The notes beneath the pieces were generated by a model. That model had not been told where the DNA came from, did no database searches, and saw nothing but the letters and a program-made list of their open reading frames with translations. Positions 50,160 through 60,486 of a DNA stretch of 64,000 nt are shown piece by piece. The position numbers were made by a program, and so were the translations under genes. Numbering within the stretch: the stretch's first letter is position 1; each line of letters opens with the position of its first letter. This DNA comes from Antitrichia curtipendula (Eukaryota; Streptophyta; Bryopsida; Hypnales; Leucodontaceae): positions 8,902,145-8,966,144 of the forward strand of contig OX579633.1 of the NCBI GenBank assembly GCA_951230915.1, written 5' to 3'.

Positions 50160-50290
50160 TTGGAACTCGCGGCTTTAGACAATTTTAGCTTTAGGGCCCG
50201 TGGGCTTAGGAGCTCCCACGGTGACAGGGCCTCGCACGGGGAAAGGGTTTTCTCTCTCCCTCGAAACCCTAGAACCGGGAATTGGAGGTC
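50160..50290 (+). promoter_or_regulatory. Probable promoter / 5' leader start of gene B
   Basis: GGGCCC (50194-50199) and TGGGCT (50201-50206) are Site II-like boxes, followed by CTCTCTCCC and a telobox AAACCCTAG (50264-50272). In plants this pairing marks promoters of proliferation-associated and translation genes. No TATA box is obvious. Confidence 0.5.
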
Positions 50291-51529
50291 GGAAGTGTTT
50301 GCTTCCTGTGTTTGTTTCTTGTTTTGCGGAGTGGGTTTCGGAGTCTGTTGCAAACTGTGTTGCGGAGTGTGTTTGGGGAGGGGTTGGAGCTGTTCGCCGC
50401 GTCTGCTTGGCTGCTCGTCTTGGCTGCTCAGACTCACCCTACTCATCGCGTGAGGTTGGTTGAATTGCTATGCGGGGTGATTTCAAAGCGGGGTCAGTTT
50501 GTGGAGGCCAGAGGGGCGTCATTCTCCAACGGGAAGTTTCAACGCGTGGTTTCCACTGGCTGGGGTGTTGTAATTCAGGGTTTGAGGTTCAAGTGTGGGG
50601 ACTTGAATTTGGAGAGGATTTTGTGGCTGCTCATTGCGTGACTTCGGTGAACTGGTACGCGGGGGTGACTTGAGGTCATAGTCTACTTGCGGAGGGGTGT
50701 AATCGCTGATGAGGGTTTCATTGCGTGGTTTCAACGAACTGATGGAGTGAGCTTGGAGTGTGGGACTGTGGGCGACCTGAAATTGCAGAGGGCGTGATCG
50801 TGAGCTGCTCATTGTGTAACTTTGGTAGCACAGGTAGGAAGGCGTGATTTGAGATCGGAATGTGATTGTTGATTAGGGTCTAGGGTTCGTATTCAATTGA
50901 TTGGGTTGTTTCAACCAACTCGACGGTGTGAGCTTGGAGTGTGGGCGACCTGGTTTTTAGAGGAGGGTTTGTATTTTGGCAGAACAACTCCGCAAATGCG
51001 GTGTTTATGGACGACCTCCAGTTTTGAATTTGTTTACATTTGGACCAACTAGGGTGTGAGAGTTGACGTGTGAGCTTCGGGTGTGAGTTCAGTTGTAAAT
51101 TTTGAATCGGAATAGGTAGGTCGTCAGAACTGTACGGGAAAGCTTCCGCTTCCGCTTCATACAAGTGAAGTTGATTCTCCGAGGTGCTATCGTCGGGCGT
51201 CCTTGGGCGACGTGAAAGCTTCCGCTTCATGCAAGTGAAGTTGAATCTCCGAGGTGCTATCGTCAGGCATTCCTGGGTGATCTCAAGGCATTCTTAGTTC
51301 ATCCACAAATCTGCAACTGCGGTGTGGTCCAACTAGGGTGTGAGAGTGAAGGATGTAAGCTGAGGGTGAGAGCTGGATTTGGATCTATGGACTGTCTATA
51401 GAGTCCGCGGTAGAGCAGCACCTGCATCGGCGGAGGTGATCGGTGGAGCTGCGTTCAAGGGAGTTGAGAGGTGGATGGAGGCGACCTGCACTGTAGCAAA
51501 ATACACGGTGCCAACACAAATTGAAGGAG
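50291..51529 (+). other. Gene B leader, exon L1 (probable non-coding)
   Basis: A GC-rich region ending at a strong donor GAG/GTAAGT (GT at 51530). It contains degenerate GTGAGCTTGGAGTGTGGG units and a 70-bp tandem duplication (TCCGCTTCAT at 51151 and 51221). Its start is uncertain. Short ORFs on both strands are not conserved-looking. Confidence 0.45.
51150..51290 (+). repeat. 70-bp tandem duplication in leader
   Basis: TCCGCTTCATACAAGTGAAG and the rest of the unit repeat from 51221 with a few substitutions. Confidence 0.9.
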
Positions 51530-51980
51530 GTAAGTTACTGCACTACAAACCGCGAGCAATTTAGTGCAAACATGTTAGCGTGATATTGAATGTATGCAAT
51601 GTCAAATTTTTTCATTAGTTTTTGTTGAAGTCTTGCAGACTTCTGTATTACTTGCTGTTGCATTGTGTGACTGTGGGTGGGTTAATGTCACAAGGGCTGC
51701 ATTTGAATACACTTGCTAAAACGTGTGTTAACTTCCATTTCGTTTAGAAAATGTGGCAGAATTGGCTTGATGTGGCTTAATGTTTAAGAAATGTGATTGT
51801 ATTCAGAATTGTTGTTGAATGCTGTCTTCTATTGTTTCCTTGTTTGTGCCATGGTTGACGCAGTCAATCCAGCTAGAGAGTTTTTCAGGAGGATGGTAGC
51901 ACTCGAAGATAACATTGAAAAAAAATAATGTGTATTTGCAGGATCATGATCTTAACTAATCTTATTTGGAATTCTTTCAG

Positions 51981-52090
51981 ATTATAGTAAGGTGGGAGTG
52001 CATTGCTGTGCGATTGGAGTCTTGTGGTTGATATTCTACATCAAAGCGTGCAAATTTTACTTTGGTACAGCATCGCCGAGACAAAATCAG
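51981..52090 (+). other. Gene B leader exon L2
   Basis: A 110-bp exon between acceptor TTCTTTCAG (AG at 51979-51980) and donor CAG/GTAAGC (GT at 52091). One frame is fully open and, spliced to L1, encodes a hydrophobic stretch (CCAIGVLWLIFYIKAC), but it runs out of frame with the downstream ATG. It could be an upstream ORF or chance. Confidence 0.55.
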
Positions 52091-52175
52091 GTAAGCTGTC
52101 TGCATAAATTCATTTCCATATCAATAAACTAGAAAGACGTATTATAGGATTGCAAAAACGAATTAAAAACCTCCA

Positions 52176-52966
52176 ATTCATCTCGATTGAGTTGAATGTG
52201 AGACTTCTCTAAAAACACCAGTTCATCTCGGCCGAGTTGAAATCTAAAATCTCCTAGTGAACTAGATTCTAAGGGGCGATTTCAGTAGTGGCCGAAGCCA
52301 GAACTGTCGATGCGATTCAACTCGCATCGAGTTGAACTGAGCACGCACAATAACCAAAGCCGTAGAAAGCAGACAACCCAGCTCATAAAATCAGCGAACG
52401 ACCAGAGATTCAGCTCGCACAGAATTGAATACGAGCCTTACAAACGTAATCCAAGAGAGCGAAACCGGGACATGATATCACATGTGAAGGACTTGCAATT
52501 CAACTCGCATTAAGTTGAATATGACCCCCATCGCGAACTGGATCACATTAACACAATAAATGAAAAAACAAAAGTTAGTTAACGACCCCGGACTGGAGTA
52601 CCGAGACGTTGAATTATGAAACCTAATGAAGGGAAGAGCTATCATGCATAAAAGATCCAAACATTCAACTCGGTGCAAGTTGAATGAATAGGCAAGCAAC
52701 TGAAAGAACCACGTACACAAGAGAAACAGTTCGAGAATAACGAGAATAATAAATTCCTGTTCCATGCAACACGGGGTGAACAGGTAGGAACAAATAAGAC
52801 CAGTTAATGAAACACAACCCTTAGCAAGTCAACTCGGACCAAGTTGAACTGTATCCATGGAGGAATCCGTAAACCTAACTCCGGAACTGAATGATTTACT
52901 ACTCAAACAGTAATGAAGAGTACCGTAACACCTTAGAAGATACAATTCAACTCTTGTCGAGATAAA
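52176..52966. promoter_or_regulatory. Palindromic motif cluster in the leader intron of gene B (8 copies)
   Basis: Copies at 52176-52197, 52221-52242, 52316-52339, 52408-52430, 52498-52520, 52663-52685, 52827-52850 and 52945-52966. They carry the same arms as upstream of gene A (ATTCAACTCG and CGAGTTGAAT, centre CAT, GTG, GAC and others). Several are spaced about 90-95 bp apart. All lie within the 979-bp intron 52091-53069, bounded by GTAAGC and CATGCAG. Confidence 0.88.
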
Positions 52967-53071
52967 CTATAAAGTCAGACACCCGCGGCGAGAACAAGCG
53001 CTTAGAGATATTCCAGAGTTATTTCACGACTGAATGTACATAGAGAACTAACCAAATTACTGCATGCAGGC

Positions 53072-56000
53072 ATGGAGAACCAAGTGCAGTGCCTGGAGCC
53101 GTTCTTCAAGCGCTATGATGTACCCGAAGAAGAAAAGCGAGAGTTTGGAAACGATAGTACCCTCGGAGAGTGCTGGGAGTGGAAAGAACCCGAAAGGGTG
53201 GACTACTGGACAATAGTCCTAGTACCAACAACCTCTCACCTTGCATTTCGGACAAAGTTTGACAAATCTCCCGGAACACTTCCCGTTTCACTCAGGGAGT
53301 CCATCACTGTCTTCAGCAGTGGCACGCAGGGAAGAATCTTCATTACATGTGAAACTATCGATCCAGACGAGTCCGAACCGTATCACTTCTCCTACGTTGT
53401 AGACGCGCGGAAGACAATCAACGTTGTGGACGCGCGGAATATCCAAATTCACATCGACAACAAGCGCTGGGAAGGCGGAAACGGCGAACCCCTAGCGCCG
53501 CTAGCCCTCTTATCCAGATTGAACCAGCTAAAGCTTGGATTCGCCAACATGCAGGTCAAGATACTAAACAAGTCCAAGGATATGAGACCCCTAGTTGTCA
53601 CCAGAGACTACAGCAGTCAAGGAGCCAGCTAGAGCTCACTCGCAATCGGGACACCTGAGACGGGGAAGAGTCGCACTGGAAGAATGAAGCACACTGACAG
53701 AACCTCACGTGGACTTCCAGGAGATTCATCTGTCAGACCTGCAAAGAGAGGTGGAAAGAAAGCAACAGAAATAGAAGCCTCTCCACCCGAGGAAAGCATG
53801 GTTTTCGAGGTCACAGATATACCCCAGGACATAGGGGGCGGAGTTAAGGAAGTAGATTACGAGGAGGCGACCCGCACATTTGACGCTTATTGGGCAGAGT
53901 GCACAGATTCGTACGTTCCAAAAATTGGAAATAAGTTTGTGATAAAGATCGATGAGTTAGAAACTCCTCCAGAAAACCTAAATATCCGCGGCCTGGAAGA
54001 GCAGGGCGTGAAGAAGGCCCTAAACTTCCTCATTAACATGCCAGACCCAGACAAGAAGATGACGCTCTGCGTTATGCCCCAAAACCTCACTGCCAAACCC
54101 GAGACCTTCGAGGAAGTGATGGATGGAATGTTTTATATGGTCAATGGGCAATACACAGTGGAGGCGTCGAAGCGTATGCAGAAGATGCCTAAACTAAAAA
54201 CCAAGGCGGAGAAGTTTCAATCGTGGGAATGCTTTGTTGTGTGGAACAAGGACGATCACGTCATCCACAAGATATCGGCGTTCTACAATCGGGTGAATCA
54301 TTTCCAAAATTTCAATCCAACATGGGCTACAAATATAATTGGTGCACGATACTTGTGGGAGAAAGCCGGATGTCCACCGCCAAATAAAGAGCCCACAGAG
54401 CTTGGAAAGGTCATAGAGAAGACCCGGCCAAAATCAGTGAAGGACTCCATGAACCAGAAGAAATTTCATGTGAGTTTCTATTCCCGGATATGGCTCCCCT
54501 TACAGCATATTGTTTGATTTAACTCGATGCGAGTTGAAATGTACGAGAGATAGTGCCTAAAGAACGTGTACCCTGCAGGATTTTGCTGCTGCTATTCGAC
54601 TTCGGTTCTTGATGATTGACATCAAGAAGTCCAGAGCGGAAATAGGGAAAGGGAAGGCACTAGATATCCACAACGAGCTGAAAATTATTACGGCATCGAA
54701 AGATGTGTACGATCTTTGGAGCAAGCTCATATCCTCAAACAGTCAGGGAGAGCTGACCGATCCTGACAGCCTTCTCAAGTTCAATCAATTCAAGAACTGG
54801 GACAGTGAGAAGGATGGCATCATTACTCGTGAGTTCTTCAAGCAGTTGGGGAACTACAACGAAGGTGATCTCAAGAGGTTGGCGTTGCACTTGCTGGGCA
54901 GAACACCTAATCGATTATTGTCGTACCTGAAGGTGACAATCAGAAACTTCAAGTCAGTGCTTGCTGACTGCTACACGTCCAGGAAATGGCTTGAGAGATG
55001 CAAGCGGAAGCAAGTGGTTCGAAGGCAAATTCACAATTTAAAGAAGAGTTTGATGCTGTTTAACGGCGAAGGAAGTTTCCGGAGGGAGAAGTGGAAAGAT
55101 TTCAAGAGGGTCTACAATGTAACGAAGGCCACAAAGAACACCTTGATCACGGGGCCTCCTGATGACTACTTCTCACTTGCCAAAATGCCTTCCAACAAGA
55201 ATAAGAGTGTCAATGAACTTTCACCGATGGCTGCGGAGTTCTTTAAGATATTCATGGGGAGCAAAGGCAAGTTTGTTAGGCCCCAAGCCAGGGCCTTCTA
55301 CAGGGCTTACAACATGGAGAAGGATGAACTTGGCGAATGGGACATGCATGTATGGGAGGATTCTACAAACTCCACAACCAAGCTTGCAGTGATTGACTTC
55401 TGCAACATTCCAAGCATCCTTGACAAGGAGACCTCGAACGACAGAGAGCATTACTTCGAAAACTTCATGAACATTGTGAAGGACATGAAGCAGCCAGAAG
55501 CGACTGACCCAGAAGTGTGGCTGTGGATATGCGGAGAAAAGGACGTTGAAGTTGATCTCGTCCAGTTCATCAAGACGTCTACTTATGGAGCTTCGTACTT
55601 GCTGCACTACGCGGAGTACGTGCCATCCATGTTTGAGAGAATTGGAGATGTGTCAGAGCGAAGAAACAAGGCAAAAGAGTCGGTCCAAGTTCTGTTTCTC
55701 ATCAAGAAAGGGGTGAAGTTGGGCGATAAGAAGATCCCCAAGAAGTTTGAGACCTCGGACAATGGCAGGTACTCTAGATCCAGAGTCTCAAACGATGTGG
55801 ACTTCCGCATCTACAACACTGAGTTGCAAATGGAGTTTTACATTCAAGTTCTGGAACTACTTGCCAAGCCGACAGACAAAATTGTTTCACACTTTGCAGG
55901 AGGCAAGATTATCTGCGCAGCGTGGGTAAGTTGTGGCACTTCTCCATGGATTCATTATCTCGCGCCGATTCCAACTAGTCAACAAAAAAACACTCAATGA

Positions 56001-57285
56001 CGATGATGTTTAACTCGAAGCGAGTTGAATGCTCGGGTAGTGTATACCTGTATTGGTCTGTGTAGTTCATGGTTGATGTTTATTCACTTTGATGAACTCG
56101 ACTACACCTAATGTAGATTACGAGTGTTTTCTAATACTATTTCATGGGCTGCAGATGCATTCGTTAGATCACTTTGTGATCGGTAACTCAAGCTATGGCT
56201 CGAAATTCCTAAGTCTGTCCATTAATTCTGAAAATCTTGACAAAGATGACTTCCGCACTGGCACTTATTATGTGGACTCGAGAGTTCATTCTAAGCGAGC
56301 GTAGAAAGGTGCTTCTAGCTCTGCAAGGGAGAAGAAGAAAATGTCAGCCAATGATGAGGCTGCTCATGATGGTTCCAGGAGGGAGGCTTCTGTTAGCGTG
56401 CATGATGAAGAGAAGTGCGAGAGAGAAGAAGACAACGCATTGGAGGAGGGGTGGCAGGATCCAGTGGACGACATGATTCTGGACTTGGTGGCTGATGAGG
56501 GTGGGACACCGAGTGCTACGCCAGATACTTCAGATGTTGGTGGTGGGGCTGGAGTATTTAATGTTGCACCAAACACCTCCATTGCAGCACCTGATGCAAG
56601 CGACATGCGGGGGTCATCCGACACCTCTGCGCATCATAATCTTACGCCGGTCTCCGTTTCCACACCGCTTGGAACCCAATTGGATCAGACACCGAAATCT
56701 GATAGACGCCCTACACCAAAGAGGAAGAGGCCGGCGTATCCTTCAGCCCTGCAGGACAAACAGTGGATGGTTGATCTAATAACCCAAAACAGGGAGGAGA
56801 ACGAGAGGGTGCGGCAAGAAAACAGGGAGGAGAACAAGAGGGCGCGTGAAGACAACCAACTCATGATCAATACTATGATAGCAAATATGTCCAAGATTGT
56901 GGCAAAGAGTGCCCTCGAGGTGGCGATGCAAGTGATGGATATGAAGCCCTTGGCAGTAGCGCCGGCCGGAACATCTTCGCAACTCCTAATTGCCAACAAT
57001 GCCCAAGGATCTGCGGACAGCGCAATGCATCATCAGGCAACCTCTACGACTCCCTCTTTGAATACGGCGGCGCCAGACGTCATTCCTGTGCAACTGTCAC
57101 CTAGATCATCTTCCGTCCAACCGGAATCTGTCGTTGTGCCGTCCTCTACGAACCAAGTGGAATTGCAGGATGTGCCTGTCGTTGCGTCAGCCGACCCAGT
57201 TGTTGAGGTCACTCCAGCGGAGGAAATAGAGGCTGAGGAGTCACATGACCCTATGGCTCTTGTACCTTCAGGTTGTTCCCAGTGA
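53072..57285 (+). CDS. Gene B: ParB-like plus DNA-methyltransferase-like protein (3 exons, two in-frame TAGs)
   Basis: Exons 53072-54469, 54579-55925 and 56155-57285 join in phase 0 at GTGAGT/TGCAG and GTAAGT/TGCAG sites. The ATG lies 2 bases after the leader-intron acceptor. The first ~186 codons are unrecognised. A ParB/sulfiredoxin-like segment follows (LNIRGLEEQGVKKALNFL, TLCVMP, FYMVNGQYTVEASKRM; nt 53940-54187). Exon 2 carries an amino-methyltransferase-like pair in motif IV-then-I order: LAVIDFCNIP (55383-55412, where active enzymes have DPPY) and IVSHFAGGKIICAAW (55881-55925). ParB-methyltransferase fusions are common in bacteria and phages. Here the catalytic tetrapeptide is degenerate, so activity is doubtful. 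Exon 3 has a basic NLS-like TPKRKRP and a Glu/Arg-rich coiled coil (about 56780-56890). TAGs lie at 53630 and 56302. It may continue into the phosphatase-like exons. Confidence 0.65.
53630..53632 (+). other. In-frame TAG 1 in gene B
   Basis: GGAGCCAGC-TAG-AGCTCACTC. The same frame is open upstream from 53072 and downstream through 54469. No convincing intron removes it. Confidence 0.85.
54517..54540. promoter_or_regulatory. Palindromic motif in the 109-bp intron of gene B
   Basis: ATTTAACTCG, ATG, CGAGTTGAAAT: a near-perfect copy of the family motif inside the intron 54470-54578. Confidence 0.85.
56008..56030. promoter_or_regulatory. Palindromic motif in the 229-bp intron of gene B
   Basis: GTTTAACTCG, AAG, CGAGTTGAAT inside the intron 55926-56154. 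Both 8-bp inner arms are perfectly complementary. Confidence 0.85.
56302..56304 (+). other. In-frame TAG 2 in gene B
   Basis: AAGCGAGCG-TAG-AAAGGTGCT. It separates the end of the methyltransferase-like region from a 327-codon open tail in the same frame. The residues on each side are basic (HSKRA before, REKKK after), suggesting one continuous region. Confidence 0.85.
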
Positions 57286-57297
57286 CTCTTTGCCTCT

Positions 57298-57321
57298 TTT
57301 TCAACTCGATTCGAGTTGAAA
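57298..57321. promoter_or_regulatory. Palindromic motif in the last motif-bearing intron
   Basis: TTTCAACTCG, ATT, CGAGTTGAAA: a perfect palindrome around the centre. It lies just after the TGA at 57283, or inside the intron 57272-57485 if CAG/GTTGTT is the donor. Confidence 0.85.
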
Positions 57322-57485
57322 CTCCTTCCGTTCTGTTTTGTTTTTTGATAGCGGTTAGTGACAGGCTTAGTATCACTAGGTAAAACCACATGTACAGTTT
57401 TTAGTAACAGATCCATATATGAGACACTCTTCTGTATATTGTATTCTTACAAAAACAATTATGTGGTCAATTGGAGTAATCGCAG

Positions 57486-59906
57486 GCTCATTGAATTTGG
57501 AAATGAATGATGCATTTATCCATGATGCTTTGGATAGTTGTCCTTCTGCCGCCACTCCTACCTTTGATTGCTTGATGTCAGTACCGGCACTAGACGATTC
57601 CCTTGAAAATGTAGAGGCAGTGTGTCCACAATCTCATGGACCGCACATACCCAGTGAAGATGTGGAAGCTTCCCATCCTGTGGATGTGGGATTCGGCATT
57701 ACCGATGATGCACTCTTGGAAATCGATATTCCTCAGCCAGAATCCATGGTTGCCGCAAGAGTATCCTCGCCGGGTCACGATACAAAGGTTGGGGTAAACT
57801 ATTTGCATTTCCTTGTGACTTGTTCTATATGCGTCTTTTTAATATGTTTCCTACTCTGTCGTCTTTTATTATTTTATCTCTGTCCTCTTTGTTTCTTAGA
57901 ATGGGGAGTGTCCATTTTTCTTACATTGCGCTTTCAGTATGCAAAATGTGGTAGACAGTGCATTCAATTTAACTGTCTGCACATTTTGCTGTAATTCCTG
58001 AACAGGATAACAGCCAAGCGAGCGTTCTAGTAGAGACGAAGGGATTGATCCCATTCACGTCCGGGGTGACTAGGAAATGGCTGAACGTCATCCTGGATCT
58101 GAATGGGGTTCTCTGCATCAGTGAGGATAAGAAATATCATACAAGGGAGAACAGATACTTGGAACCTGAAGAAATATGTCCTGATTTAATAACCGTCGTT
58201 ATTGGTGTCAAGAAAGTCACTATTCGACCCCATTGTTTGATGGTTCTCCGGGAGTTCTCGTCTTTTGCAAACCTATCCGTGTGGAGCTCCATGAAGAGGT
58301 CCACAGTTGTGAAAATATGCAATTACTTGTTTGAAGGCTTAGAACCCCCCTTATATATCTTCGGGCAAGAGCAGTGCGATATATTGAAGTGTAGGAATCA
58401 GTATGGGAAAGTAGGCAACTACAAGGTGAAGGGAACGAACAAGGACTTGTTAATGAAACCCTTGGAGAAATTGTTCCAGATGAAGGACTCCATTTTTTCC
58501 AGGGAGAATACTATTATTGTTGATGACAGTCCAGCCAAACACATTATGAACAATCCTGAAAATGTCATTCTGTTTCACCCGTGGTCGTATGAGGGCGAAG
58601 GGGCGTCAAACAAAATCCTCATTTCTCATCTTCTTCCTTATATTCAACGACTGCATTCGGAGAGGCCTTGGGAATTGTATCCCTTTCGTAGAGATAACAT
58701 TTTTGGATGCTGGCACCTAGTTCAAGAAGAGGATTTAGCCGAGTTCAGGGAGCTGAGGGAGGTAGTTGTGATTTCCAATTCTATTTTTCTTGACTTTGAG
58801 AAGAGAAATCCTGGTCGTACAATTCCTTTTGAGAAATCGGATAGACCTCAACATAGAAAGGTCAAATTAGATCACTCGCTGATTTGCATCCGTCACGTAT
58901 CGAAATCACGATGAGTAGGAGTGGCACTAGGTATTGGTGTGACTTAGTGGGTTTACGGTTCCGAAGTTGTTGGTGTAGTAATTGTACATGGTTGTCAAAT
59001 TTGTCAAGTAAATGGATATATGCTTTTAAATCCCAATGGAAATTTGTAAGTGTCCTTCTCGTTAAGCATTGTTTTGACAACGGTTTCTGTCTTTGTTCCC
59101 AGGCTTTTCGTGCTACATCGGTAGTTCAATTTGAATGTCAAATCAAGTGTGCTGCCTCTGTTGATTCGTTCTCTGACTATGGACAGTTTGCTATATCGCA
59201 AAGCGGATTGGGTCACATCATGTATTCCGCAACTACAGCGCAATCAACTATGGACTTCTCCATGAAGTCCGTTGATGACGGTGTTGTTGATAGTCCGCCC
59301 ACCGCAAGAAAGGGCTCTCACCTTGTGAACTCCCCTTCTCCTCTAAAATGTCGACCACAGTCGCCCATTCCTCAAGACCGCTCTCCAGGGATTTTGGTGA
59401 TGCAAAGGAAACTCTATCATGAAGAGATGAGTGGTCACTTCACGGTGAGACGCTTTGCTGATTTCTAAATGTTTGTTCCCGATTTTTTTAAAGAAGGTTT
59501 GCATGATGTTATAGGTCATTTGTCCATTGTCTCACTTGTTTAGTTTCTTATGTAGGGTGATGAAGTTATTTTGAGGTCCACTACTACCGGTTTGATTAGT
59601 TCTCAATTGACAACGCCTTTGAATTCTAATTATGAAGAGCAAGCTACATCATCTAAACGCCGTCGACGTATTTTGCGTCCAGGCTTCATAGCAGAGATGG
59701 TCGCACGTCGCAAATGCAAGTCGCATGGAGTAATCCCTAAATCAATTTATTCAGGGCCCCATGTTAAAGATGCTTGGGAGGAGAGGTCATTGGTGGCTCA
59801 AAGGAAGCAAATTGCTAGGACAGATTCCCACAAAGGTAGTAGGTACAGTCAAGGACCAGAGATATATGCAACAATAGAGAAGTTGAAGAGCAAAACGCAT
59901 TTGTAG
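57486..59906 (+). CDS. FCP1/NLI-type phosphatase-like protein (4 exons; possibly the 3' part of gene B)
   Basis: Exons 57486-57793, 58006-58860, 59103-59444 and 59556-59906 join in phase 0; acceptors are clear and the donor at 58861 (GTCAAA) is weak. If that donor is not used the frame stops at 58914. Exon 2 holds a HAD-fold FCP1-like domain: VILDLNGVLC (58090-58119), SVWSSMKRST (58277-58306), then KDLLMKPLEKL and IIVDDSPAKH. In active enzymes the first motif is DxDx(T/V); here the second Asp is Asn, which should weaken dephosphorylation. The last exon is basic (SSKRRRRILRPGF). The first exon can be joined to gene B by a phase-1 intron (57272-57485), giving one ~1,900-codon gene. A separate gene starting at the ATG near 57503 is the alternative. 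Confidence 0.6.
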
Positions 59907-60071
59907 TAGTTCTATGTAGAATACTGTAGGTGTCTGGAGGGAAATAGGGACAAAAGATATATTTGTATAGAACAATTTTGAAACTCAAAATTGTATAGCA
60001 AGCATGAATTGTTGTAACACTAGTAGTCGAGTACATGTTTGTTTTTTATGATGGTGACATGTATACTCTTG

Positions 60072-60486
60072 GGGGTAGCAATTTGTGAAAGAGGTCACAC
60101 GGTGGTTTAAGTGATGGTTCGTGAAGTGGGTGCCGTAGTATTTAAACGTTTTGAGTATTTTAAACTACAATTGCCAACTCAATCCAAAATGGACATGAAC
60201 TGAAGAACGAAATTTAGAAAACTATAGAAATAAGCTATGTGATTCTCCTTTACAAGTACTCTTATAGATTGCAGTTCACATGCTACGGTGTGTAAGAGTA
60301 CTTGTGAAGGAAAGTCACATAGCTTGTTTCTATAGTTTTCTAAATTTCGTTCTTTAGTTCATGTCCATTTTGGATTGAGTTGGCATTTGTAATTTACAAT
60401 GCATTTCGTTTACCTTTAAACACTACGGCAACTTCTTCATTAATCATCACCCTAAACACCGTGCGACCTTCTTCGCAAGTTGCTAC
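60072..60486. mobile_element. Long inverted repeat (fold-back / MITE-like)
   Basis: Arms 60172-60264 and 60292-60384 are about 94% complementary over 92 bp with a 27-bp loop. Weaker complementarity extends outward to about 60072 and 60486. No ORF. The left arm begins about 170 bp past the last stop of the plus-strand gene, so the element may be a MITE or an inverted duplication of its 3' flank. Confidence 0.85.

Noticed and set aside
50264..50272. AAACCCTA as an interstitial telomere
   Set aside because: Only one unit is present; it fits a promoter telobox.
50130..50641. Cys-rich plus-strand ORFs and a minus-strand ORF
   Set aside because: They lie in the GC-rich leader of gene B, overlap one another in all frames, and look like composition effects.
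46121..52966. CRISPR-like array interpretation of the repeated palindromes
   Set aside because: Spacers are irregular (45-420 bp) and differ in length, the host is a plant, and no cas genes are present.
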